From assembly GCF_003352085.1 (NCBI RefSeq), contig NZ_CP025807.1, positions 1 to 64,000 on the forward strand: 64,000 bases of DNA, given 5' to 3'. Origin of the DNA: Sulfitobacter sp. SK012 (GTDB lineage: Bacteria > Pseudomonadota > Alphaproteobacteria > Rhodobacterales > Rhodobacteraceae). Shown here piece by piece: positions 16,161-25,145 of this stretch (position 1 is the stretch's first letter; each line of letters starts with the position of its first letter). The position numbers and the translations under genes were made by a program. The notes below the pieces were generated by a model. The model was not told where the DNA came from, did not search any database, and was given only the letters and a program-made list of their open reading frames with translations.

Positions 16161-17084
16161 ATGCGTTTGGTGGCAGACATTGGCGGGACGAATGCACGAT
16201 TGGCTTTGTGCAAAGACGGTGCAATCGTCCCGCAATCCGTTCGCAATTTCAGCAATGATGACTGGCCGCACCTCTACGATATCGTATCGGCCTACCTCAA
16301 AGAACACGCGCCCGTGCCGCCGGATGAGATGGTCATCGCGGTTGCGGGGCCGGTTCAAGGCGATCAAGCGGTGCTGACAAACCGGAAGTGGACAATTCTA
16401 AGGACTGAATTGATCCAACAGTTCGGCTGTAAGCACGTGGTTTTGGTCAACGATTTGTCGGCACTTGGGTATGCGGTCCCTTCAATGCTCACAACGCAGT
16501 TTCGGCGCATCTTTAACGGTCCCGCGTTGGCGTCCAAGAACGGGCAATCTTTGGTTGTCGGAATCGGGACGGGATTTAACGTTAGCCCTGTTTTGAGTAC
16601 ACCCAACAGCGTTCATTGCTTCGCTGTCGAAGCAGGGCATATTTCTATGCCGAAAGGCGTGTCTGACATGCTTAAGGCAATCGGTCATTCGCCAGACCTG
16701 TTTCCAACGATCGAAACACTGTTTTCAGGACGCGGCTTAACATTGTTTTGCCAGCAGGCGACCGGCGATGATACCTTGCTTGGAACCACTGCGGTCCAGT
16801 CCTACAACACGTCGAGCAACCCTGCCATTTCGAACGCCATTGATGACTACGCCGCACTGATTGGACAGCTGCTGCGTGATCTGTCGCTGGCCTACATGCC
16901 GTCCTGTGGCGTCTATCTTGCAGGCAGTGTTGCGCGGGCTGTTGTAAGCATAGCTACGGCCCGACTTATCGATGTCTTTGCACAACCCTGCGAAATTCTT
17001 GGCGACCGAACACCCAGTCTGTTCACAATCGAAGACGACTTTGCGGCCCTCTATGGGTGTGCCGCCCATGACCATAGACTTTGA
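16161..17084 (+). CDS. glk: Glucokinase
   Basis: Phosphorylates glucose to glucose-6-phosphate with ATP. At 307 residues it has the phosphate-1 motif ADIGGTNARLAL at the N-terminus, VLVNDLSALGYAV with the catalytic Asp, GIGTGFNVS, and EAGHISMP with the sugar-contacting Glu/His. It is the Glk (COG0837) type rather than ROK. It starts 4 bp after gtsD and completes a transport-and-phosphorylation operon that would feed an Entner-Doudoroff route. Confidence 0.92.
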   Translation: MRLVADIGGTNARLALCKDGAIVPQSVRNFSNDDWPHLYDIVSAYLKEHAPVPPDEMVIAVAGPVQGDQAVLTNRKWTILRTELIQQFGCKHVVLVNDLSALGYAVPSMLTTQFRRIFNGPALASKNGQSLVVGIGTGFNVSPVLSTPNSVHCFAVEAGHISMPKGVSDMLKAIGHSPDLFPTIETLFSGRGLTLFCQQATGDDTLLGTTAVQSYNTSSNPAISNAIDDYAALIGQLLRDLSLAYMPSCGVYLAGSVARAVVSIATARLIDVFAQPCEILGDRTPSLFTIEDDFAALYGCAAHDHRL

Positions 17085-17348
17085 GGTTGATTGCAGCTTT
17101 TAACACAAGCCACATCGCAGTTCGCAAGACAGACAGTAATCCTAGGCTTACGAGTTCGTTGCGCAAACTGTTGGTTTTTTAGAAACTGCGTAAAATTGAA
17201 TGCAATCAAAGGGCCGTCTCGCAGGCATCTGATGACGCATGATTGCTTATGGAAGGCGAACGGCTGAGAGTGCTGGACGTCGCTTTTGGATAAGACGCAC
17301 GGACATTCACACAGGATAGTCTTCATATGCCAACAAGGTGAAGCCTAG

Positions 17349-18336
17349 ATGACGAAAAAAACCGACACCGAACCAATGAGCCGTGAATGGCACTGGCATC
17401 CAGACCTGCCGGTCAAGCACGCACCCTATTGGCTGTGGCCGCCCAATCCTGCCGCTCTGGCGAAATGGGTGTGGCAAAACTGGCTACAGTTCTCGGACCG
17501 CTCGATCTTTCTGGTGCTGGCGTTTCTGGTTGCCTTCTGGCTGCAACCAGTAGGGCCAGAGCAAGCTACCTCGGCTTTGGCTGGGTGGCATGGGTATTTT
17601 TGCGCAACTGGATATTTCTGGGCATCGTTGCCGGAGGTCTACACCACTGGTTCTATGGAATCGACGGGCAGGGCAAATTGCTGAAATACGACCCACGCCC
17701 CTATTTCAAACGCAAGAACGCATTGTTCGCATTCGGCTACCAGACATGGGACAATGTCTATTCTATGATTTTGGTGCGACCATTCTTCGGTCTGGAGTGT
17801 TTCCTGCGCTGGTCCTACGCCAGCGGATTGATCGGCACCGTGTCGTTTAGCGCGCATCCCGTCTGGTTCATTTGCTGTTTCCGCTGCTTGCGTTGTGGCA
17901 GAGCTTTCATTTTTACGTCGTGCATCTCATTTTGCATCAGCCCGCGATCTACAAACACGTGCATTCGGTGCATCACCGGAACGTCAATACCGGTCCGTGG
18001 TCTGGCATGTCGATGCACCCCGTCGAAGCCTTGGCATATCTCAGCGCGATCCTGATTGTTTTCGTCCTGCCAAGCCATCCGGTACATATGCTGTTTCTGG
18101 GTTATTGGCTGATGCTGGGTGCTGCCTCGTCGCATTCAGGATACGAGGCGATCTGGACGCAGGATCGTCAAGCCCTGCTGCTTGGTGCGTTCTTTCACCA
18201 ACTGCATCACCGATATTACGAGTGCAACTATGGCAATGCCGAAATGCCTTGGGATAAATGGTTCGGTACCTATCATGATGGTTCAGAAGACGCGACGCAG
18301 CGCACCCGAAATCGTAAACGGCAAATGCATCGCTAG
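17349..18336 (+). pseudogene. Sterol desaturase / fatty acid hydroxylase family gene with two frameshifts
   Basis: Membrane di-iron hydroxylase family. Three frames read on from one another: 17349 to about 17560 (REWHWHPDLPVKHAPYWLWP), about 17560 to 17870 (ASYLGFGWVAWVFLRNWIFL and on), and 17872-18336, which carries the histidine boxes HSVHHRN and HQLHHRYYECNYG. Each junction is repaired by adding one base (near 17559-17561 and near 17870-17872). No product would form as written. Two single-base losses, with coding quality otherwise intact, suggest either very recent inactivation or sequence errors. Family members act on sterols, carotenoids or lipids; the substrate is unknown here. Confidence 0.85.
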
Positions 18337-18926
18337 GGGTTAAGCTACTTGGTTTCACAAGAGTTTCTAGCGCACATTTGATGTCTGTGGGTTTAAGTCG
18401 GCTTAGTCCAGCAGTCTGTCAGCTCGACCTTTGATCCTCGCTGCACTCTGCGCGAATGGCTGGTTTTTCCGCTGCGCGGCAGTACCGAATTTTTCGCTGA
18501 CGCAGCATTTCCCTCGCTGCGCGCGCACGCAGCGTGAAAACCCAATTCACACAATGGGCTCTTATGACACTTTCGCCGCGTGATCTACGAACGACAGGTC
18601 TAAGGAAATGTTCCTTTCGCTGCACCGCGCTTGAACTCCAAAAACGCGGGACTTTCCCGACATTGACGTTTAGCCATGTTGCTAACGCAGTATTGGTTTG
18701 TAGTTGCGGCGGAACACTTTTGACGAAGCGGCGGATTTCACCAGAGCGGCCATTGAGTGGGCCAAAATCGGGCATTCCCTAACTACCCTTTCGCTGCGAC
18801 CCGTTGAAACCGCAGCGAAATGTTGTTGTTCACAGCGTCCAGCTCAGGCGACGCCACCGCTAAAGCACTGGCTTCGTCGGATGACTACAAGCTAACGGTA
18901 CTTTGTCGGATCAGTTTGTGGGGGCA
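18337..18926. other. Non-coding region with degenerate repeats
   Basis: 590 bp without a gene. It contains GGACTTTCCCGACATT (18649-18664), shared with 9106-9121, and an ATGGGCTC block (18554-18561) resembling those in other spacers. No RNA gene was recognised. Confidence 0.6.
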
Positions 18927-19538
18927 TCACTGATCTCTAACAGCACTATCATAGGCGGCCACAATCTTATCTGCGTGGTATGAAACGTCTTTCGCACTGA
19001 ACCCGACCTTGTACAGACCAGAACCGATCCCAAAACCGGTCACACCTGCCTCAAGCCAATCTGCGAAGCTATCAGGCCCCGCGCCACCAACTGCGTAGGT
19101 TTTCGTGCTTTTTGGTAGCACTGCTGATAGGGCTTTGAGGCCGTCCGGGCCGACAAGTGAGCCAGGAAAGAACTTCAACCCGTCCGCGCCATGGCGCAGG
19201 GCGGTGAAGCATTCCGTCGGAGTTAGAACACCGGGGTAAGACGCCATGCCAGCGGCTTTCGTTGCCTCAATTACTTCGGCGTTGGTATCAGGCGAGACGA
19301 TTAGCTTGCCACCAACAGACGCCACTTCGTGCACGGTTTGCGCTGTCAGAACCGTGCCTGCGCCAATGTTTGCTTGTGCACCGAATTCGCGCGCCAACAG
19401 CGCGATGCTATCCAGCGCATCGGGTGAATTCATCGGAACTTCGATTGTTGTGATGCCTGCGTCGATCAGCATTTTGCCAATAGCGAGGACTTCGTCTGGT
19501 TGCACGCCACGCAGAATGGCAATGATTTCTCTAGACAT
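18927..19538 (-). CDS. dgoA: 2-dehydro-3-deoxy-6-phosphogalactonate aldolase
   Basis: Class I aldolase splitting KDPGal into pyruvate and glyceraldehyde-3-phosphate. It belongs to the KDPG/KDPGal aldolase family: IIAILRGVQPDEV at the N-terminus, TTIEVPMNSP with the catalytic Glu, NIGAGTVL, and DGLKFFPGS with the Schiff-base Lys. IEVPMNSPDA favours the galactonate branch (DgoA) over Eda. The frame is open to 19583, but ATG 19538 gives the family start MSREIIAIL and overlaps the dgoK stop by 8 bp. It is the last gene of the minus-strand operon. Confidence 0.93.
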   Translation of the reverse strand: MSREIIAILRGVQPDEVLAIGKMLIDAGITTIEVPMNSPDALDSIALLAREFGAQANIGAGTVLTAQTVHEVASVGGKLIVSPDTNAEVIEATKAAGMASYPGVLTPTECFTALRHGADGLKFFPGSLVGPDGLKALSAVLPKSTKTYAVGGAGPDSFADWLEAGVTGFGIGSGLYKVGFSAKDVSYHADKIVAAYDSAVRDQ

Positions 19539-20439
19539 GATGGGTTTCCTGTTGGATTTGATATGCAAAGAGTAGCCCTGCAACGGTCATCGCTTCGGAA
19601 TCCATTGCTCGTCCAGCAATTCCGATCTGCTCAAATGCTTGTAAATATAGATCGCACAATTTGGGTGCGCCGATGAGCGTCACGTTCTCCTGATCCCAAT
19701 AGGGCCTTGTCGCGACGAGTTCTTGACCAATCAACAGCCCTGACAGGCGCGCACGGGCCTCGGCCGCCGATTGCTCTCCGATCAGCATCTCTGCGCGGAT
19801 GGCGAACAAAAGGCGAGGAACGGATGTAGGATCATCGAGGGCGACTGCGACGGCATTGGCGAACGCTGTATCGCTCCAGCCTTCGACGGTCATCGAGTGG
19901 GACAGCACGGATGTTTCCGAGAAGAATGCAAATTGTTCACCCGTCATGCAGGTTTCAAAGTCGAGGATGGATTTGTCGGCGACACGCACCCATTTTGTAT
20001 GGGTTCCGGGTAGGCACACGGTGCCTGAAAAATCTGGATGGTGGTGCAGCAGACCCGAGATTTGGGTTTCTTCGCCGCGCATAACATTGGCGGGAGACAG
20101 TTGTTTGATGCCGGGCAGGATGCGCACATGCCGCATAGTATTGGCCACGGCCACGGCACATTTGCCAAGCGCGTCAAGCCGTGTTGGTGCTGTCAGGTAT
20201 GGTGCTTCACACCAGCCTTGGGCTGCGCCTGCCATACCACAAATGACCACGGGCACATCGGCGTCTACGCCTAATTTGTTCAAGTTTTCCTCTAACACAC
20301 GGCTAAAGTCAGTTGGTTTGAGACGCGACATGCCAAAGGGGCCTTGGGTAGAATTCAGGACTTCTCCGCTTGCGTCCATGACCCAAAGACGAAAGCTGGA
20401 CGTACCCCAATCGACGGCGACAAATGAAGTTTGTGACAT
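19531..20439 (-). CDS. dgoK: 2-dehydro-3-deoxygalactonokinase
   Basis: Phosphorylates 2-keto-3-deoxygalactonate to KDPGal, the substrate of the adjacent aldolase. Conserved blocks are FVAVDWGTSSFRLWVMD, ICGMAGAAQGW, and LPGTHTKWV. ATG 20439 (MSQTSFVAVDWG) is preferred to the longer frame from 20499. It starts just before the stop of the upstream cycloisomerase gene (20444) and overlaps dgoA by 8 bp. The length of 302 residues is normal. Confidence 0.92.
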   Translation of the reverse strand: MSQTSFVAVDWGTSSFRLWVMDASGEVLNSTQGPFGMSRLKPTDFSRVLEENLNKLGVDADVPVVICGMAGAAQGWCEAPYLTAPTRLDALGKCAVAVANTMRHVRILPGIKQLSPANVMRGEETQISGLLHHHPDFSGTVCLPGTHTKWVRVADKSILDFETCMTGEQFAFFSETSVLSHSMTVEGWSDTAFANAVAVALDDPTSVPRLLFAIRAEMLIGEQSAAEARARLSGLLIGQELVATRPYWDQENVTLIGAPKLCDLYLQAFEQIGIAGRAMDSEAMTVAGLLFAYQIQQETHHV

Positions 20440-20443
20440 CGGG

Positions 20444-21619
20444 TCAGCTTGTGTTGCAAATGTCGTAGTGACGGATGAAGTCGCGATCAGGCGTGACACC
20501 TAAGCCGGGGCCACCGGGTACCGCGATTGTGCCGCCGCTGGTCGCGACCTGGCCTTGAATATCCAGAGAGGTTGTCAGCAATTCATCGCGGAACAGATTG
20601 TGGGTCGTGTCGAATTCGAGCATCGGTTCCCAGGGAAACAGGCCCCCTGGCAGAGGTGGCATTGCGGCCAGCAGATGCATGTTTGTAGCCACGGCAACGG
20701 CAGACCCCCAGACGTGGTTCACAACAGGCGTGAAATGCGCATGGCACAGCGCCAGCACCCTCAGGTACTCAGAGATGCCGCCCAACGCGCAAACCTCGGG
20801 TTGGGCAATATCCAGCCCCCGACTTTCCAAAAGCGCACGCCAACCCCAGCGGTTGAACTCAGCCTCCCCGCCCGAGATGTTGACGCGCAAACCCGCACGC
20901 AGTTCCCGGTAGCCATCCAGATCTTCGGGTGCGACCGGTTCTTCGAACCAATAGGGGTCGAACTCCTCCATCGCGCGACCGACATAGAATGCGTCATGGG
21001 TAGTATAGGCATGGTTGGCATCGACCATGAAGGGATAATCATCGCCCACGCCGCGCCGCACGGCTTCGATCAGGCGAACGTCCTCCTTGGGGCCAAGACC
21101 AATTTTCATCTTGGTGGCCTTAAACCCCATGTCTTTGATTGCTGCAGCTTCGTCCGTGAACCTTGCAACAAGGCTGTCGGCACTTTCGGGGCGCAGCATC
21201 ATGCCGTAGCCGTAAACCTCGATCCGATCGCGGTGCGCGCCGCCGATCAGTTTGTGCAACGGCAATCCTGCGACCTTGCCTGCAATGTCCCACAGCGCGA
21301 TATCAACGCCAGACAAGGATTGCAGCGGCATGCCCTTTTGACCGTGATCGCGCATCAAGTTGTAGACTTTGTGCCAGATCACGTCGCGATCCAACGGGTC
21401 CATCCCTAACACCATCGGCTGAATAACTTTTTCAACAATTCCTTTGTTTGCGAGGGCAATGTTGCCCGCACCAAAGCATTCGCCCCACCCCGTAATCCCT
21501 TCGTCGGTCTCTACTTCGACCAGATGGGCAGTGCGTTTGGTATAATACTGCTGCGAATACCCCAAAGGTTCGGGCAGCTCATAGCCCAAGACATGGCTGG
21601 TAATGCGGACAATCTTCAC
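20444..21619 (-). CDS. Enolase-superfamily enzyme, galactarolactone cycloisomerase-like
   Basis: Mandelate racemase/muconate lactonising enzyme family. Mg ligands and catalytic residues are visible: KATKMKIG (Lys), MVDANHAY (Asp), WFEEPV (Glu), and NHVWGSAVA (His) near the C-terminus. LSGVDIALWDIAGK and PWEPMLEFDTTHNLFRDEL recall D-galactarolactone cycloisomerase (Gci). A cycloisomerase or dehydratase producing a 2-keto-3-deoxy acid fits the downstream dgoK-dgoA. GTG 21619 is chosen: it overlaps the preceding aldehyde dehydrogenase stop (GTGA) and gives the family start VKIVRITSHVL. 3,6-anhydrogalactonate cycloisomerase or an aldonate dehydratase are alternatives. Confidence 0.85.
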   Translation of the reverse strand: MKIVRITSHVLGYELPEPLGYSQQYYTKRTAHLVEVETDEGITGWGECFGAGNIALANKGIVEKVIQPMVLGMDPLDRDVIWHKVYNLMRDHGQKGMPLQSLSGVDIALWDIAGKVAGLPLHKLIGGAHRDRIEVYGYGMMLRPESADSLVARFTDEAAAIKDMGFKATKMKIGLGPKEDVRLIEAVRRGVGDDYPFMVDANHAYTTHDAFYVGRAMEEFDPYWFEEPVAPEDLDGYRELRAGLRVNISGGEAEFNRWGWRALLESRGLDIAQPEVCALGGISEYLRVLALCHAHFTPVVNHVWGSAVAVATNMHLLAAMPPLPGGLFPWEPMLEFDTTHNLFRDELLTTSLDIQGQVATSGGTIAVPGGPGLGVTPDRDFIRHYDICNTS

Positions 21620-23076
21620 GGGTTCACCCCTCCGAATGTGGTGGTATCTAGCGCGCGCGTTATCCGCTTTTGAACAAGATAGTCGTGCAGCGCGAGGGTC
21701 GAGCAATCATGCCCGATCCCGGATTGGCCGATCCCACCATGTGGCAGATCAATGTCATATTTCACGCCGTTGATCTGAATTTCACCGTAACGAAGCTGCG
21801 CCGCGTAGTGTTCAGCGCGCGCTAGATTGCGGGTGAAGATATAGGCTGTCAGCCCGCCCTCTTCACAATCATTTGCCATGCGCAACAGGTCGTTTTCATC
21901 GGCGAACGCAATAAGGCTGACAATCGGACCAAAGGTCTCTTCACGATAAACGCTCATCGTTTCGGACACATCGCTCAGCACCGTTGGGGCAAGATAATGA
22001 CCTGCATTCAAACCCGCTGGTCGTTCGCCGCCCGCCAAAAGCGTGGCACCATCGGATACTGCGGCATCAACCAGCCCCATCAGCCGTGTCCACGCGCGCC
22101 CATCAATCACCGGGCCGGTTGTAATGTCAGCATCCTTATCAAATCCAACTTTCGCTGCCTTTGCCCGATCGACCACCTTTTGGGTGAAGGCTTCGCGTAC
22201 AGCATCCGCCACGAAAACGCGGTTCGGAGAGACACAAATCTGGCCAGCATTGCTGAATTTCACGCCGGTGACGATATCCGCGGCCAGATCTAGATCAGCA
22301 TCCTCAAACACCAAAACCGGTGCATTGCCACCCAGTTCCATCGAATAGCGTTTGATCGAAGTGGCACCAGCGCGCATGATGTGCTGGCCGGTCTTGGTCG
22401 ATCCGATCAGCGTGATGACTTGTGGAATTGTCGAGGCGCTCAATGCATCCGCCACCGCATAGCTTTCTGTCGCCAGAATTTGCACCACCCCTTTGGGCAG
22501 GCCGATTTTTTCGCACAGCGCGCCCACGGCATAAGCTGAGATCGGTGTGGCTTCGGAGGGGCGAATGATGATCGGGCATCCTGCCGCCATGGCCGGGCCA
22601 ATTTTAAAGGCCAAGTTCAGCAGCGGGAAATTCCATGCAAGAAACGCGACGGCCACACCAGCAGGTTCATAGGCCATCCGGTGCGTATGCGTCCCCGCTC
22701 GGTCGACCATACTGTAATCATGCAACCGCGCGATTTCTTCTGCGTAAAAATCCAACGAAGCGACCAGACGATCCCAGTCTTCTTCTGTCTGTGCCCACGG
22801 TTTACCCATCTCGTGATGGACACAGGAACGGAGCCACTCCTGATTTGCGACAACCTCATCACGCAGTTTGCGCATCCATGCCTGACGTTCAGCAATGGAA
22901 GTTGCTGCCCATGCGGGAAAGGCTGCCTTTGCGGCTTGTAATGCACGTTCCGCGTCATCCGCGCCAGCGACGGCAACAGTCGCCACAAGCGTTTCAGTCG
23001 CCGGATTAACAACGTCGCGCGTGGCGTTACCGTCAGTCAGCGCGCCGTCGATATACATTTGAGATGGGAAATTCAT
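21616..23076 (-). CDS. NAD(P)-dependent aldehyde dehydrogenase
   Basis: Oxidises an aldehyde to an acid. At 486 residues it has FLAWNFPLLNLAFKIGPA (cofactor site), MELGGNAPVLV (general-base Glu), NAGQICVSPNR (nucleophilic Cys) and EETFGPIVSL. The frame is open to 23244, but ATG 23076 (MNFPSQMYIDG) is the family start and lies 10 bp after the GMC gene. In this operon it could oxidise a sugar aldehyde such as 3,6-anhydrogalactose, or glycolaldehyde/lactaldehyde. The substrate cannot be decided from sequence. Confidence 0.9.
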   Translation of the reverse strand: MNFPSQMYIDGALTDGNATRDVVNPATETLVATVAVAGADDAERALQAAKAAFPAWAATSIAERQAWMRKLRDEVVANQEWLRSCVHHEMGKPWAQTEEDWDRLVASLDFYAEEIARLHDYSMVDRAGTHTHRMAYEPAGVAVAFLAWNFPLLNLAFKIGPAMAAGCPIIIRPSEATPISAYAVGALCEKIGLPKGVVQILATESYAVADALSASTIPQVITLIGSTKTGQHIMRAGATSIKRYSMELGGNAPVLVFEDADLDLAADIVTGVKFSNAGQICVSPNRVFVADAVREAFTQKVVDRAKAAKVGFDKDADITTGPVIDGRAWTRLMGLVDAAVSDGATLLAGGERPAGLNAGHYLAPTVLSDVSETMSVYREETFGPIVSLIAFADENDLLRMANDCEEGGLTAYIFTRNLARAEHYAAQLRYGEIQINGVKYDIDLPHGGIGQSGIGHDCSTLALHDYLVQKRITRALDTTTFGGVNP

Positions 23077-23086
23077 AACGCGGACC

Positions 23087-24706
23087 TTAGTCAAATAGGG
23101 TTTCAATATTGGTTTTAATGCTGTCGCCGACGTAAAGAGCCATCGCCTGAATTGTGGAGGTCGGATTGACTGCGCCAGCTGTTGGAAAGATCGAGCCATC
23201 GACGATGAACAGGTTCTTGACGTCGTGACTGCGCCCCCAGCCATTCACCACCGACGTTTTGGGATCCTTGCCCATCCGGCAAGTGCCCATTTGATGCCAA
23301 CCCGCGCGCCACCACACTTTGCCGTCAGCTTTGGTCAGAACTTTCTTCGCACCTGCAGCCAGCAAGATATCCGTCGCGCGTTCTTCTCCGTGGCGCAGCA
23401 TTTTGCGGGTATTTTCGCCTAAACGATAGGTGATTTTCGGCGCGGGGATGCCATCGCTGTCGGTCAAGTCCGGGTCGAGCGTGACGCAGTTGTGCTCTTC
23501 GGGCAGATCCTCACAGACGACAGTCAAACCAGCAAGATAAGGATAGACGTTGTCCATAATCTCGCGATGCTCCGCCCCCCACGGGATCGGATTGTCGATG
23601 CCATACCCGCCAAGCGCATAGGTCATCGGCGTTGTGGAGCGCCCCGAATGCAATCCATACCCCCGCACAAAACCTCGGCTTGGGTCCGTTTCATAGAACT
23701 CTTGGCTCAGGATCGAACAGGCCATCGGTCCTTCGTGCCCCAACATCGGTTCATCAAAGACTCCGGAAACCCCTGTCAGGGGATGGAACATCAGGTTTTT
23801 CCCGACCATGCCGTTGCGATTTGCGAGCCCTTCAGGGAAAGCTTTGGATTTCGAGTTTAACAACAGGCGCGGCGTGCCGACGCCATTACATGCGACGACA
23901 ACCAATTCAGTACGCTGTTCGTGAACTTGTCCGTCCGCGCCATGATACAACACACCCGTGGCCATCCCGGTCTTTTCATCCACAAGGATTTCACGCACGC
24001 GACATTCCGAACGCAGCTCAACCCCTGCGTTTTCGAGCACTGGCCAGTACGTGAAGTTGGTGCCGCCCTTTGCGCCGACACTGCACCCTAGATCACAGGT
24101 GCCCGCGTTCACGCATTTTTGTCGCCCATCGTGGTCCTGACTGAGGATCGACACATCAGAAGGCCACCAGTGATAGCCCTTTTCATTGAACCCTCTCGCG
24201 AGCGACTGACCCAACTTGCCCAACGGGATCGGTGGCAGTTCTGGCGTGTAATCTGGATAGGCAGGGTTTCCACCTAAACCCGACACGCCCGTGACGCGGT
24301 CGTTCATATCATAGAATGGGGCAAGCGTTTCGTAATCGACCGGCCAATCTTCACCGACGCCATCAAGCGACTTGGTGCGGAAATCGGAAGGCTTCATTCG
24401 AGGCCAATGGCCCAGAAAGTTAATCGTGGAACCACCGACCGCATTGAAGTTTACCGGCATGATACAGCTGTCATCCGCATTAATCGGATAGTCCTGCTTC
24501 AACCGACGCACATTGGGATCGCAGGAGAACTCACCGTAGCGGGCCAGTTCATAGTTATCATCGCGGCTGGGGAAGTCTTTGTCTTCAAGACGCGGACCTT
24601 GTTCCAAGCACAAAATGCGCATCCGAGTTTCCAAAAGCGACCAGGCAATGGCTGCGCCCGATGCTCCGGCACCAATAATTAAAACATCGACAGGGTCATT
24701 TTGCAT
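23087..24706 (-). CDS. GMC-family FAD-dependent sugar/alcohol dehydrogenase
   Basis: Flavoprotein of about 539 residues. The Rossmann FAD motif is VLIIGAGASGAAIAW at the N-terminus, with NFNAVGGSTINFLGHWPR, HQMGTCRMG, and a C-terminal FIVDGSIFPTAGAVNPTSTI block characteristic of GMC oxidoreductases. Together with the gluconate-dehydrogenase-type small subunit just upstream it resembles the membrane-linked gluconate or fructose dehydrogenase arrangement, though no cytochrome subunit is present. ATG 24706 is preferred over 24730. It overlaps the small-subunit gene. Confidence 0.9.
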   Translation of the reverse strand: MQNDPVDVLIIGAGASGAAIAWSLLETRMRILCLEQGPRLEDKDFPSRDDNYELARYGEFSCDPNVRRLKQDYPINADDSCIMPVNFNAVGGSTINFLGHWPRMKPSDFRTKSLDGVGEDWPVDYETLAPFYDMNDRVTGVSGLGGNPAYPDYTPELPPIPLGKLGQSLARGFNEKGYHWWPSDVSILSQDHDGRQKCVNAGTCDLGCSVGAKGGTNFTYWPVLENAGVELRSECRVREILVDEKTGMATGVLYHGADGQVHEQRTELVVVACNGVGTPRLLLNSKSKAFPEGLANRNGMVGKNLMFHPLTGVSGVFDEPMLGHEGPMACSILSQEFYETDPSRGFVRGYGLHSGRSTTPMTYALGGYGIDNPIPWGAEHREIMDNVYPYLAGLTVVCEDLPEEHNCVTLDPDLTDSDGIPAPKITYRLGENTRKMLRHGEERATDILLAAGAKKVLTKADGKVWWRAGWHQMGTCRMGKDPKTSVVNGWGRSHDVKNLFIVDGSIFPTAGAVNPTSTIQAMALYVGDSIKTNIETLFD

Positions 24707-25139
24707 CGCGATAGACCTTTCCTCGCGCACGCACTGGTGCCGTCAATTTGTCCATGAAGTCCGCACTTTCGCGGTCGACCGGATAGCCCTTGGGGTGGAT
24801 GGGATGCGCTCCGACGCCAACATAGGGGCGCGTGTCAGGGCGGCTGTAGTAACCCATGTAGGTTAGCCGAACGAGCGTCTCGAAAGCTTGAACGTTTGCC
24901 GCTTCTACACGTTTCAAATCCGCGATTTTCTCATCACGTGGTAGGGTCGTGAAATTGGCCGAGATCGCGTTCAGGATCGTCCGCACGGATCCAACCGGAT
25001 CGGGTGCATAGGCATGAGCGGTCGGGAGAAACTCCGCCACACCCAATGCGCCCGCTCCGGGGATGCCACCGTCTCCGCTCTGGGGGATCAGTTCATCAAG
25101 GACTGCATCCAGAGTAGGTCTGTCGTTTTCATTCAACAT
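24696..25139 (-). CDS. Gluconate 2-dehydrogenase subunit 3-like protein
   Basis: 147-residue protein with the family pattern LDELIPQSGDGGIPGAGALG, followed by a helical body and FYMGYYS-like LTYMGYYSRPDTRPY. Such small subunits chaperone or anchor GMC flavoproteins. It lacks the long Tat leader seen in many relatives, so the pair may be cytoplasmic. It overlaps the GMC gene by 11 bp and follows the permease gene. Confidence 0.85.
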   Translation of the reverse strand: MLNENDRPTLDAVLDELIPQSGDGGIPGAGALGVAEFLPTAHAYAPDPVGSVRTILNAISANFTTLPRDEKIADLKRVEAANVQAFETLVRLTYMGYYSRPDTRPYVGVGAHPIHPKGYPVDRESADFMDKLTAPVRARGKVYRDAK

Positions 25140-25145
25140 GACGGA

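Noticed and set aside
20555..21409. 284-codon frame antisense to the enolase-superfamily gene
   Set aside because: Mirror of a clear gene, with no recognisable domain.
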